A stretch of 64,000 nt of DNA. It comes from Prostheceraeus crozeri. Lineage: Eukaryota > Platyhelminthes > Polycladida > Euryleptidae. The first letter of the stretch is position 1. The number at the start of each line of letters is the position of its first letter. The position numbers and the translations under genes are program-made. Where the stretch lies: the NCBI GenBank assembly GCA_907163375.1, contig CAJQUW010008708.1, forward strand, positions 1-64,000, written 5' to 3'. Under the pieces are notes generated by a model. The model worked only from the letters and a program-made list of their open reading frames with translations, made no database searches and was not told the DNA's origin. This document shows, piece after piece, positions 20,649-30,909 of this stretch.

Positions 20649-20688
20649 TATATAAGTAGACGCAAATTGTTAATCCTCAACGATCATC
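20649..20688 (+). promoter_or_regulatory. PolB promoter: TATATAAG plus AATCCTCAAC
   Basis: TATATAAG at 20649-20656 and AATCCTCAAC at 20672-20681 stand 8 nt before the PolB ATG at 20689. The spacing and motif match the gene-pair promoters at 14713-14861 and, in Polinton A, 1523-1532. The leader would be very short if the ATCCT motif is the initiator. Confidence 0.7.
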
Positions 20689-23600
20689 ATGGTTGTCTGC
20701 TCTAAGTGTGAAAAGAAGTTTACAATTGTTAGCAATTTAACGCGTCATGAAAAATTTTGCAAGCTAGGAATAAAGCATAAATGTAGTAATTGTCCATATG
20801 AAACCAGTAGGAAAGATAATTTAAAAAGACACAATCTCGTATGTTGCAGTCAAGAAGGAATAGGAACAAATAATACTAATTTATCATCTTGTAGTAGTCA
20901 TGTTAGGGACATTCCAGATAGCGCTTTAAATAATGATGAAGCTTTTAGGCATTGCTGCTCTCACTGTGGTAAGAATTATAATAGCACAAGTAGATTCCGT
21001 CAACACAATAATATACATGATATGAACATTGAAATGAGTAGTCACAATAATTATGGAACACTCACCCTTAGTGAAAGCGCCTTCAGCGGACGTGCTGGCG
21101 TGTATGACATTACACCAACCATTCAAACAATAGATGTAACATCTTTTTTATTCAACATGCGAACCTTACTAGAAAATTTAGTTAATGACCTGCGAACTAG
21201 TCTTCAACTACGTGGTCGATTAATTGCTCAAATTCGCTATGTCCGTTCTAATCCTCAAGAGGAAGAACCTTTTCTCGCGCACTTCACCTCATTATCATCA
21301 AATTATACATATGACTTTGACACATGGTTTCAGGATAATTTAAATAGTTTATCAAATCATGTTTCAACTTTTGCAAATAGAGGAAGCAATTGGGTTGTTG
21401 ATAAAGTAGTAAATGTAGAATTCAATTTAATTTCAACTCCTCTACTATCTGGTGGTAAAATGACTACTTAACCTAAAAAGTTAAGAAGTTCTAAAGCTGT
21501 AATAAATGTAAATTCAAATTCAAATGACTGCTTCATGTATTCAATCTTGTCAATTATTCACTACGATGAAGTTACTCATTCAAAGATAAACGAGGTAAAC
21601 TCATGTAGAAAGTGGACATCTGAATTGGTTATGGATGACATTTCCACACCAGTGTCAATAAAGGACATTCCTAAGTTTGAGAAAAACAATGACATAAAAG
21701 TAAATATCCACTTGTATGAAAATGGTCTCAAGGGAGTAAGATACAATAGCAATTTCATCGGTAAAAGAACCGTTAATATTTTCCTAGTGCTACATAACGG
21801 TTTTGCACATTATTGCGGCATGCGAAAATTATCTAGATTATGTAGCAAATTTTACACAAGTCGCAAGATTTTTTGTGAAAGATGCACTTAATCCTTTTCA
21901 AAGAGAAGCGTTTTAGAACGACATTTTCAATTCTGTAGTCGTGGTAAGGCGCAAATAGAAAAATGCCCAAACATTTAGAAGTTCAGATAAGTAGTACTGA
22001 GCACCAACTCAATCCACCTTTAGTCATATACACCGATATCGAGTGTTTAATAGAAAACAAAATTCATAAACCTGCGGCTGTAGGTGTGTACCACGTCTGG
22101 CATGAGGCTCTTCAGTCAACCTACAATAACACCTATTATCTGTTTGAAGGGGAAAATTGCATCGTTGAGTTCCTAAATCATTTAGAAGACGTTGTCCAAA
22201 ACTGATATGATAATCAAAATGTCATGACCAGAATGCCGATGCGATTGACAGCAGTGGAAGATATTGCTCATAAAAATGCAGAAAATTGCAATAAATGTAA
22301 GATAAAATTTAGTGAAGATATATCAAAAGTTCGTGATCACGATCACATAACCGGAAAGTACAGGCAAGCATTATGTTCAAAGTGCAATTTGCGATTAAGA
22401 TTGAATGAGAGCTTCCTGTTTTCTTTCACAATTTCAAAAACTATGACAGCCATATTGTTTGTTATAAAGCATTTGGTAAAAAGAAATCTTGGAAGTTAGA
22501 TGTTATTGCAGCTACTGCTGAGAAATATATTACTCTATCATTAAAAATTCCAGTAAGCGAATATAATGGAAAGCCTGTATATTTTAAATTGAAATTTTTG
22601 GACTCATATCAATTTCTGAGTGCATCGCTTGGTGAATTAGCCAAAAGTCTGAAAGTCTACAAACATGTAGAAGCGCTGCGAAATGAATTTCCAAAATTAA
22701 CTGATGATATTCTTTACGAAAAAGGAGTGTTTCCGTACTCATATTTTAGTAGTTTGGCAACTCTAACGGAGCTCTGTCTTCCTCCTCAAAGGGAATTTTA
22801 CAACGATCTTACTCTTGAGCATTGCAACGATATAGATTATGAGCACGCGAAAAAAGCATGGAATGCGTTTAATTGCAAAACATTTGGAGACTACATGCTT
22901 GCATACCTCAAGTTAGATGTCTTGCTGTTGGCAGACATTTTTGAGACATTTAGGAAATTAAGTCAAGATGAAGATCAAGTAGATCCAGTTCATTTTGTTA
23001 GCCTTCCTCACCTTAGCTTCACATCAGCATTGAATTTCGCTTCGAATGATCCCCCACACTACATTCAAGATGAGAGCATGTATAATCTTTTTGAGAGGGG
23101 GATCCGAGGAGGTATGACGTTTACAAATATTCATAGAGCGCGTGCTCGTATTTCAGAGTTGCAAAACAATTCACAAGAGAGCCGTCATTTAGCATATTTA
23201 GACGTCAACAACCTTTACGGTTCGTCGCTAAGTGAGAATCTCCCACATTCAAACTTCAAATGGCTTGATGAAGGTCAAGTAGTGTATTTCTCAAATGAGG
23301 AAAACATTCAAAATATTGATAATGAGGCTGATATAGGTTATGTCTTTGATTTGGATTTAGAATATCCTTCAGATATTCACGATTACACGGCTGATTTTCC
23401 ATTAGCTCCAGAAATGCAATTGGTAGAGCAAAAAATGTTTTCTACATATATGAAAAATTTCTATGAAACTTTAAGACCAAATATGTGTTTCACAAGCACA
23501 AAGAAACTGTTGCTGCATCAGTTCGATCGAGAAAATTATGTTGTTTATTACTCGATTCTAAAATTCTACCTCTCTATGGAAATGAAGATAAAGAAGGTCC

Positions 23601-24547
23601 ATGCTGGAATCCAGTTCACACAAAAATCGTGGCTGAGACAATATATTGATATGAATTCGCAGAAAAGAGCTCAATCAAAATCTGATTTTGAAAAAGCGTT
23701 TTATAAATTAAAAAACAACTCCCTGTTTGGTAAGACTATGGAGAATGTGAGACGTCGGAGGAACTTCAAATTATTAAATACAACATTTCAACTATCTAAA
23801 TTGGCCAATCATCCCCTATATGTCCATCATAGGATATTCGATGAAGATTTAGTTGGTATGGAACTGTATAAACCTTCAATAGTTCTAAATAAACTAATTT
23901 ATGTTGGACAAGCAGTTCTTGTCTATAGTAAATGAGGAATGTACCAGTTGTATTATAAAGATTTAATTAGATGTCCACTGATAAATAGAGCACGTAGATA
24001 CGTATACGTAGATACCGATAGCTTTTTCCTTTGTCTATACACCTCACCATCTGTTCGTCTAGAGGATATATTCCTGTATTTCGGTGAAAAATTTGATTCC
24101 TCAAATTATGATGTGAATCACCGTTTATATTCAATTACAAACAAGGCTAGACTCGGTTGTTTTAAGGATGAGTGCGCGGGAAAGTTGCTTGAGGAGATGG
24201 TTCTTTTGAAACCAAAAATTTATTCGATGAAATTTCTAGATTCAACACATCATAGCATTAGGCGAGCAAAGGGTATACAGAGAGCAGTGGTTAGACGCAT
24301 AGAACATAGTGACTATAGAAATGTTTACTATACTGAGAAAGATACCAATGAGCAAATAACCGTCATAAATTCAAAAAACCACATAGTTGAAACTAAAACG
24401 TTTAGAAAGCGAGGGCTCTCACTTTGGGAAGATAAGCGCTGCTGGATAAATAAGAACTTATCTTTACCATATGGACACTATAGCCTTGGACTTCCTCCTC
24501 CGTCGAAAAGACGAAAATGTCTTCCCACAGCAGGTGATGTAGAATAG
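20689..24547 (+). pseudogene. polB: Protein-primed family B DNA polymerase with N-terminal C2H2 fingers, inactivated
   Basis: The N-terminus (20689-21000) has zinc fingers CSKCEKKF, CSNCPYE and CSHCGKNY. The exonuclease domain shows YTDIECL (Exo I, near 22030), a CNKCKIKF...DHDHITG zinc ribbon near 22280, an Exo II-like segment near 22430 and YLKLDVLLLADIFE (Exo III, near 22910). Polymerase motifs are DVNNLYG (A), KNNSLFGKTMENV (B) and YVDTDSF (C, near 24010). This is the Polinton replicase, which would copy the element using a terminal protein. It is broken by in-frame stops at 21469, 21892, 22203 and 23933 and by frame changes near 21960 and 22420. Catalytic motifs themselves are intact, so decay is recent or scattered. 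The TATA-led start at 20689 is clear. Confidence 0.9.
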
Positions 24548-24753
24548 CGGATAGAACAACGGTAGAATCATTAAAAAATAACACGTAGGTAGTAAATATT
24601 TGAGTGTACATTTCTACATCTTTCCGATATGTAGAAATTGAATTTGAATACATAACAGCATTCAGCATCCTTCCGATATGTTGATTTGCAAACATAAACT
24701 AACTTTAGGCAATTATCAGATTATAATAATTACATTAAGAATAACTTCAGAAT

Positions 24754-25338
24754 ATGCCTCATTATATCAGAACATGGAAGTTAAGTGACAGACAAAAAAT
24801 TCACCTAACAGATTCAAGCAAAATAGTTTTTCGACATTCTGTAACAAATAGTAGAAATCATAGTGGTGTTTCTATTAGTAGTGACGCATTGCCCTCACTT
24901 AAAGATTTTGCTAATCTGATTGAGCGACATGATACTCGGATGAAGATTCCTCTGGATGAAAAGGTATGGATAAAATATGATTCAACTGTCAAACTTTACG
25001 TATGTTCATCCAAGAGGAAAGACGTTGATCATCGATTTTTTCGTTTCAGTGGCGTCACATGGGGTTCCTTTATAAAGGAGATTCTACCAAGTATAATTTC
25101 ATTCGTCAGAGATGGACGACATCAGTCAGATGAAAGTGGTGAATCGCATGGTGGTTACAAAAGCAAACTCAAAACTCAATCTACATCAAATCCAGCGAGA
25201 CATACCCAACAGAAATCAATGGCTAATAGTGAAGAAGAGGCGAAAGCCGACGACGAGTTTGTATCTGGGGCGACCCACAATGTTGACATGGAGAATTTTG
25301 AAGAAGGAGAAATCCATGACTGTCCTTTTCTTTCCTAA
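24754..25338 (+). CDS. Possible PC4-like single-strand-binding/transcription coactivator
   Basis: The product has 194 residues, starting at the ATG at 24754. Two segments look like successive copies of a short beta-sheet/helix unit. Residues 12-60 read KIHLTDSSKIVFRH... then GVSISSDALPSLKDFANLI. Residues 65-120 read KVWIKYDSTVKLYVC..., then FFRFSGVTWGSFIKEILPSI. The pattern of a beta-hairpin, a glycine/serine turn and an aromatic-plus-helix end resembles the PC4/Sub1 fold, which binds single-stranded DNA and assists transcription. This is pattern recognition without a search. The tail (125-194) is hydrophilic and acidic. It lies after PolB and overlaps the TBP-like frame by about 20 bp, which suits a transcription module. 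Alternatively it may be an unrelated accessory protein. Confidence 0.45.
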   Translation: MPHYIRTWKLSDRQKIHLTDSSKIVFRHSVTNSRNHSGVSISSDALPSLKDFANLIERHDTRMKIPLDEKVWIKYDSTVKLYVCSSKRKDVDHRFFRFSGVTWGSFIKEILPSIISFVRDGRHQSDESGESHGGYKSKLKTQSTSNPARHTQQKSMANSEEEAKADDEFVSGATHNVDMENFEEGEIHDCPFLS

Positions 25339-25674
25339 TGGAACAGTGCAGTGTGTTGGCTGCTTCGATGATTGTGATCTCAATTACTTACACTCCGTGT
25401 TGGAAATACTATTACGGGATAAATTACCTAATTGGAAAGTAAAACCATGACAGTGTTATGCGAATTGAATTATCGCTATGACTTTCGCAAAGTTTCCTCT
25501 ACGTCCAATCTTACTTATGAGGTGGAGTTATTTCCTGCTGCGCAAATGACAAATTGGCATCCTTATCACGTTCACGTGTTCCACAATGGAAAAGTTGTGA
25601 TAACTGGCATTAAAGACTTGAAAGTTGTATCCCAAATAATAAGTGATTTGAAAAATTATTTTGTAAAAAGTTGA
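25316..25674 (+). CDS. TBP-like (TATA-box-binding-protein fold) protein, one frame change
   Basis: The frame starting with ATG at 25316 gives VLFFPNGTVQCVG followed by a helix (LHSVLEILLRD). It runs into a stop near 25450, where the reading continues in the next frame after an A-run at 25441-25445. The second part (25447-25674) reads NLTYEVELFP, then VHVFHNGKVVITG and a helix (VVSQIISDLKNYF). The strands VLFFPNGTVQCVG and VHVFHNGKVVITG are internal repeats of each other, as in the two-fold TBP saddle, and YE.ELFP plus F.(N/S)GKVV.TG are the TBP family signature. The N-terminal half-repeat is short (about 1.5 repeats in all). The frame change is one base, by mutation or programmed slippage. 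It follows the PC4-like gene. Confidence 0.6.
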
Positions 25675-25785
25675 TGGACTGTTGTAAATAGTTTTTAAAT
25701 ATACATTTCAATTGTGAAACTTTGCACTCCCTCTAAACATTACGCTCTGGGAAATAAAACGAATTTTGCATATATAATGAATTTA

Positions 25786-26247
25786 TTACAAGACTGAGTT
25801 CATATAATTGTTGAGAATTACATCGTTTTTAGCACAATTTCTAGAGAATAATCGAATAACACTTTTATAGTCACTTTTCAAAGCTCGTTCATTAACAAAA
25901 TATAGTACGTAGCCCCCACACATAAGGGATCTATTACTTTGGAGTGGGAACGATGTCACTTTCTTTCTAGTCCATGAGAATCTATTCATCCATATTGATA
26001 TATCATGTAATGGCGGCTGATTGAGAGAGTCAAAATATTCAGCTACTCTATTGCGATTTATGTACACGGCAACCCAATGTTTACCACGAAGATTAACCGT
26101 GTCTGTATTTATAATCAGAGAACAGGGATATGACTGAATTGATGTAGGTAGTTCATCTCTTGAGAATACATTGAGAAACAATTTCTTGGAATAGGGATGA
26201 GCTTTCTTCATTAAGTTTAAGATTTCCACATTACTGAGGTTGCTCAT
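25786..26247 (-). CDS. Adenovirus-type maturation cysteine protease
   Basis: The intact product has 153 residues. Catalytic residues in family order are His in GKHWVAVY (near residue 56), the acidic EYFDS (near 69), Gln in PLQSNRS (near 102) and the nucleophile Cys in MCGGYVLYF (near 110). This is the adenain/C48-like triad used to cleave capsid precursors in Polintons and adenoviruses. The length is short but typical for Polintons. The ATG at 26247 overlaps the stop of the major capsid gene (ATGA), a tight late-gene arrangement. It is the last gene of the minus-strand block and converges with the TBP-like gene 110 bp away. No lesion is seen. Confidence 0.85.
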   Translation of the reverse strand: MSNLSNVEILNLMKKAHPYSKKLFLNVFSRDELPTSIQSYPCSLIINTDTVNLRGKHWVAVYINRNRVAEYFDSLNQPPLHDISIWMNRFSWTRKKVTSFPLQSNRSLMCGGYVLYFVNERALKSDYKSVIRLFSRNCAKNDVILNNYMNSVL

Positions 26248-27529
26248 CTCTGATAGTTGGCCAAGACGTCTCTCAATCTAGTAATTTCAATGCTGCTGTC
26301 ATAGATTGCGTAAAGTAAACCGGTTACAGGAACTTTCAAAGGATCCGCAAATGTGAGTTTCAATCGAAGGTAACCAGCTTTTGTAACATCCACATTTTCC
26401 CCAGTTATATCACAATCTGCTTTGAGGTTGTATAATATATAGAAGTAGCCATTCTTATACATATCCATCGTAATACCATTTGAATCGTCAGTGTTGAACA
26501 TGTCTAGTGCCATGAAAGTAGAGCAATATTCGCGAACAAAATTGTTTTCCTTAAAATTTGGTTGATAGGCCTTACAAGCAACTGAATTGCCATCTGCGAA
26601 TAGACCGAGTTTCGTGATACCAAAATGTTGAAAATGAAACGGATTCTTCTGAAAGTTACCACAAAATGATTCATTTTCTACAAACGCGATGTACACCGCC
26701 TTCGGTAGGGCAATTGGAAAGAGGTTGGGATAATCAAAAGATGAGGTAGTCGCCGGAATCGTAAAAGTGGATAGTACACTATGATTGACTGGATATATAG
26801 CATTGTGGTTCTTCAGTCCTACAGCATGTTGATTGATGACTGTGGGATTCATTTTTACTCGCCTTACATTGAGGACAGCTTCCGTTATGTGTACATCATA
26901 GGATGCAGCAGGTCCGAATGACATCAAAGCAAATTTTGATTTAGCACGAACAAATGTCAATCGTATTTGTACTTGAGATAGGAGGTATCTCGATTGACGG
27001 AAAAATCAAGATAGACAGAACCTTTTAGATGTAGTTCAGCTGAATCAGCAGTTAATTCCACACGCTTTTTCAAACCATTATTAGCGAAATCATCGAACTT
27101 ACCAGACTGATCTGTAAACCAACCAGCAGCTTGTAAGTGCGTTTGTTTGGCCTGGTTTTGAAACTGAGTCAATGTATATAAGTAAGCTCCATATCGATAT
27201 GATGAATCTCCTCCTTCAATCTGCTTATTATTTAGTGATAAAGTGACATCTGAGAAGAGACTGGCAATTGGGAGATTAATCAACCCCACTTTGTCCTTAG
27301 AATCAATGTTAGTACCATCAGTTTTTTTAATTTGTACACACAATTCCAAGTCAATAGACTGACAGTCGATGTAGTCATCAGGATTAGCAGTAACATCAAA
27401 CTGAATAGGTATGTCATTGCCCACAATATTTGTTGAGGGAAAATAGTCAACAATTCTCGACGAAATTATGTCAGTTTGCTGGGGTGATGTATCAAAAAAG
27501 CACAAAGCTGAATTGATAGTCGATTGCAT
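26244..27529 (-). pseudogene. Major capsid protein (double jelly-roll), split by one frameshift
   Basis: An upstream frame from the ATG at 27529 gives 190 residues with IPIQFDVTANPDDYIDC, LFSDVTLSLNNKQIE and SSYRYGAYLYTL, the conserved first jelly-roll region of Polinton major capsid proteins. A second frame to 26244 gives the C-terminal half with NHNAIYPVNHSVLSTFTIP, PIALPKAVYIAFV, a GYFYILYNL strand and a hydrophilic end. The two join at about 26955, where one base is gained or lost. The combined length of roughly 425 residues fits the family. The gene starts 11 nt after the stop of the arginine-rich protein and overlaps the protease start, so all three are probably transcribed together. 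Confidence 0.8.
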
Positions 27530-27539
27530 TTCGCTCAGT

Positions 27540-27985
27540 TTAGAAATATGTTAATCTCCTTCGTTTCGACTTATTTCCAACTGATTTCGATTTCCGCTTT
27601 CGCTTTCTTGTCTTCTTCACAGGAAGCTTCGATCTAGATTTCCTAACTCTTCGTCTTTCCAACTTGCCTTGTCTTGTTGCGCCTCTTACGAACAGGTCGT
27701 CTCGACTTTGTTAGGTCATCCAATGCATCATTAGCGGATTGCTGAGCACGGACTTTCATTGATTCTCCTATATCCGCTCCTTGGAGTGCATCCGCAGCAA
27801 CATTTGCACCAAAATCTAAAGCTCTGTTTCCTACGCGTTTCATCACTGGCAACGCATAGAGTTTAAGTCCAGGAAGTAATGCACGCTTTAATGCACCAAA
27901 TATTCCTCCTCCTACTTGTCGCCTACCTCCAGCAAATACGGGATATCCGCTTTGATATGATTGTCTGCTATAAAAGCCTGTGATT
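27540..27985 (-). pseudogene. pVI/pX-like minor virion protein, arginine-rich, frameshifted and without ATG
   Basis: The minus strand encodes FAGGRRQ, then the glycine-rich VGGGIFGALKRALLPGLKLYA and an amphipathic stretch (27700-27900) ending in a K/R-rich run. Near 27665 the frame changes to a strongly basic tail (KKTRKRKRKSKS) that ends at TAA 27540-27542. No ATG precedes the glycine-rich region in frame; the first ATG is internal at 27852. Small proteins with a G-G-G-I-F/L start and a basic tail stand next to the capsid gene in many Polintons and recall adenovirus core and membrane-lytic proteins. DNA condensation or endosome escape is inference. Start loss and frame change make this copy doubtful. 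Confidence 0.6.
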
Positions 27986-28027
27986 GTAAATTTTGAATTC
28001 TAAAGAATTTCACAATAGCGTAAAGCT

Positions 28028-29640
28028 TTAGTCTCGATTCTTAATATGTAATGTCAGCACAGTAACACCTCCATAGAATGGTACAATTTCACCCGCATCA
28101 TCATGAATTGAAATGTCGATTCTATTGATAACACTTCGATTGATCGGTAAATACATTTTGTTGATGAATTCACGATTGATTAACTGCTTCCGGACGGATG
28201 ATAGGGGAAATGTGCGTAGCAATGGAGCCTCGATGTCACCAACTCTAGTATACTCAACGATATTGCAGTAAATGTATAAGTTACTGATGTCTCTCTCTAA
28301 TGAAGGTGCTGAATTACCAATGGTTGTACCTTCATTTATTGTGAATTTTGAGAACCCTAGTATTGTTGCCAACATCTTGTCGAGCTAAATGAGATAATTT
28401 CTCCCTACTTTTAAAACCATTCGCTTCTTTAAGGGATCATATGAAAAGAAATACTCATCTGCGTTGAGGTAGTGTGCACCATTTTCATTCAGTTTTGTAC
28501 AAATTTCCGATGGTGTGTTTAGATCTTCAACGTTTAAATTGACCCTCCTTACTAGCTCAAGTGAGGTACTCAATTCTTCACCCAGTATTTTATCGGAATA
28601 TACATTGATGTGCCATGCGTCGTTTGTTGCTGTCTTTAGTTTATTGGAATTCAACTGAATCTTATATGTATCATTTAATTCTGTCAAACACGGTGGACTA
28701 TCAGGATGCTTGAATAGTCTCTGAATTTCAGATCCGAATTCAATAACAGGGGAATTAGACTTTTCCAAAGGTGTCTTTTTAGTGAAAACAAGAAATTCTA
28801 CCTCCATTTCAGCAGTAAAAAGAGTTACTTTCTCTTTCTTATATTCACAAGTCATTAAACTTTCTGGCACTGATCCTTGAAACTTTCTTGCAACGTCTTC
28901 AATATTTTTAATAACTTCAAATTTTTCCTTGACGCGGACACTCCTTTTCTGTAGTGCATACAACGGTGCAATTCTACATTGAAAATCACTAACTGTTCTC
29001 TCAGCTTTCCATCCAAGTCCATTATACCAATGCAGAGATGAAAATGTAGTTCTGGGAAACCCTAGAGCGTGTGCCAAATCTCTACCTAATATTAGCAGAA
29101 CATGCTTCCTCCCTTCTTTCAATAGTTTAGTTGAGCCTTTTACAACTGGCTTGAAGAATCTATTTAAAGTGAGAGTGAAGAGATCGTTTACTCGTCGGAA
29201 CATTTTACCAATTTCATTCTCTGTATCTTGCAAGCTGAGTGTGGGAACTGTAGAATTAAAGGAAGACGTTGCATATGCCTTTTCAATTTTGATCATGTTC
29301 TTGACAGACGGTAGCGATGGTGAGAAAGGATGTAAAGTAAGATGATGAAAATCCCATGTTCCATGTAGACCATTCTGAAATAGGCGAAAACAATCATCCT
29401 TTTCACGTACTTCCGTGTATATTTCAAAATAATTATTCGTTAACAAACTAATATCATTGTAATATGTGACTTCAGTTAATGCGACTTCGTGAGGGCCACT
29501 CAGATAAAGAGGCTGGCAAACTAAACCGAATACTCCGATGGTTTGTTCTCTGGAAATATCTTGGGATTGCTGTTGCTCGGGAGAATGATGTTGAACTCAG
29601 CAGACGACATTATTGGATATAATGTGGAATCAGTAGTCAT
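28028..29640 (-). pseudogene. Minor capsid (penton-like) protein with an internal TAG and a frameshift
   Basis: The N-terminus (ATG at 29640 or 29610) reads FNIILPSNSNPKIFPEN, the conserved opening of Polinton minor capsid proteins. A frame change near 29520 leads into LYLSGPHEVALTEV. The long middle part has LGRDLAHALGF, and the C-terminus (28028-28375) reads VINRIDISIHDDAGEIVPF...GVTVLTLHI, again hallmark strands. A single in-frame TAG stands at 28385-28387 between NYLI and LDKML. The full length would be about 530 residues. It forms the vertices of the predicted virion. Neighbours are the integrase upstream and the pX-like gene downstream. Confidence 0.8.
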
Positions 29641-29654
29641 TCACCAATATTAGC

Positions 29655-30743
29655 TTAAAAGCTTCTAATGTCTCCTACTTCCACATTTCTCAAGTCTTGA
29701 TGGGCTATCCAACTGTTGAACGAGTCAGGATATCCCTTCCATTTGACGAGATATTTTCTATGATTACCATGTCCTTTCCTCTTAACTATTCTATCTATCA
29801 TATACACTTCTTCACTCCGATCAACAACCTGTAATTCATATGAGTAGAATTTCCTTTCAATTGGATTACCATGATAGTCTATTAACTTATACATTGTTGG
29901 TTTAAATTTTTTATTTACTTCATCAACAAAGAATTCTTCTTCGGTCCAGTTCGGTAGATAGCCCTTCTCGAATGTAGACTTCACTTTAGAGATGCGAACT
30001 CTATCACCAACGTTGATTTTCTTCTTATCGGTAGTTGCTTTTGGTGCCTTGCCATACAGACGAAGAACCAAATCCATAGCATTATCCCGAGTGACGTCGA
30101 TTGGACGCATCTTTATAATCCGATGATAGCTCTCATTGTAATTTCTCACGAACTTCTGTAAATCATCTATCCAGACATGTGTATTTTTAGCACTGAAATA
30201 CCGCCATATCTTTGTCTTGAGTGTACGATTGAACCTCTCAACCATCGCAGCTTTGTAAGCACTTTTAACACTGAACAGTTCAATGCCATATCGCTCAAGT
30301 AGACCACGAACGTGGGAATTTTCGAATTCCTTTCCTTGATCTGTTTGTATTCTTTGTGGGATCCTCCCTTCATTTAGAATACTTTGAAAAGGCGCCTCAA
30401 CTTCTGCTCCTCTCTTGGATTTCAAGGCACGATCCCAAACATATCGTGATAAAATATCTATCACGGTTAGGATGTACTTGTAACCGTCATTGTATTGAGA
30501 TATCTGCTGCATATCAGCCAAATCTGCTTGCCATTGACTGTCAATATTATTGACAACATATCTCCTAGTTAGAAACCGCTTCCTCGCATCCTTGTGTAGC
30601 GTGTAGGTTGGTTGACTCTTCAACCATTTCTTCACTGTCTCTATTCGTACACCTGCTGCACGGGCTAAAACGCTCGGACGACTAAAGCTTGCGGGATGAT
30701 TGATATTGTAGTAGATTTGTCTCAGTTTTTCCGCTGCGCTCAT
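29655..30743 (-). CDS. Polinton RVE integrase with C-terminal chromodomain
   Basis: The start is the ATG at 30743 (MSAAEKLRQIYYN); the open frame upstream begins only with TTG. In order come a helix-turn-helix-like region (SVLARAAGVRIETVKKWL), an HH-less linker, and the RNase-H-like core with Asp in WQADLADM, Asp in QTDQGKEF and Glu in MVERFNRTL (33 residues between the last two). A basic beta-barrel-like part (INVGDRVRISKV) and a chromodomain (YMIDRIVKRKGHGNHRKYLV, KWKGYPDSFNSW) follow. About 362 residues, uninterrupted. It cuts and joins element ends to target DNA, making the 6-bp duplication seen at both ends; the chromodomain may steer it to chromatin. This is one of the best preserved genes of the element. 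Confidence 0.92.
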   Translation of the reverse strand: MSAAEKLRQIYYNINHPASFSRPSVLARAAGVRIETVKKWLKSQPTYTLHKDARKRFLTRRYVVNNIDSQWQADLADMQQISQYNDGYKYILTVIDILSRYVWDRALKSKRGAEVEAPFQSILNEGRIPQRIQTDQGKEFENSHVRGLLERYGIELFSVKSAYKAAMVERFNRTLKTKIWRYFSAKNTHVWIDDLQKFVRNYNESYHRIIKMRPIDVTRDNAMDLVLRLYGKAPKATTDKKKINVGDRVRISKVKSTFEKGYLPNWTEEEFFVDEVNKKFKPTMYKLIDYHGNPIERKFYSYELQVVDRSEEVYMIDRIVKRKGHGNHRKYLVKWKGYPDSFNSWIAHQDLRNVEVGDIRSF

Positions 30744-30909
30744 CCTCCTTATTCTGGCGACTCGCTCGAGTATTACTTGCACAGCAACTGCTAACTCAAT
30801 TGATATCAACTTCTATACCCTCTTCTCCTTTACTATCGAGCGCAGACTTCAAACAGCAGCAAATTTTCTGCATAGACATGATATGGGAAGCAATTTCACT
30901 GTTATTTGC

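Noticed and set aside
20689-24547. Recoded stop codons (alternative genetic code) to explain PolB stops
   Set aside because: TAA, TAG and TGA all occur as interruptions across the element, together with frame changes, while other genes end normally at the same codons.
25112-25315. Upstream extension of the TBP-like frame
   Set aside because: This part is the antiphase reading of the acidic tail of the PC4-like gene and lacks TBP-type strands; the start was set at 25316.
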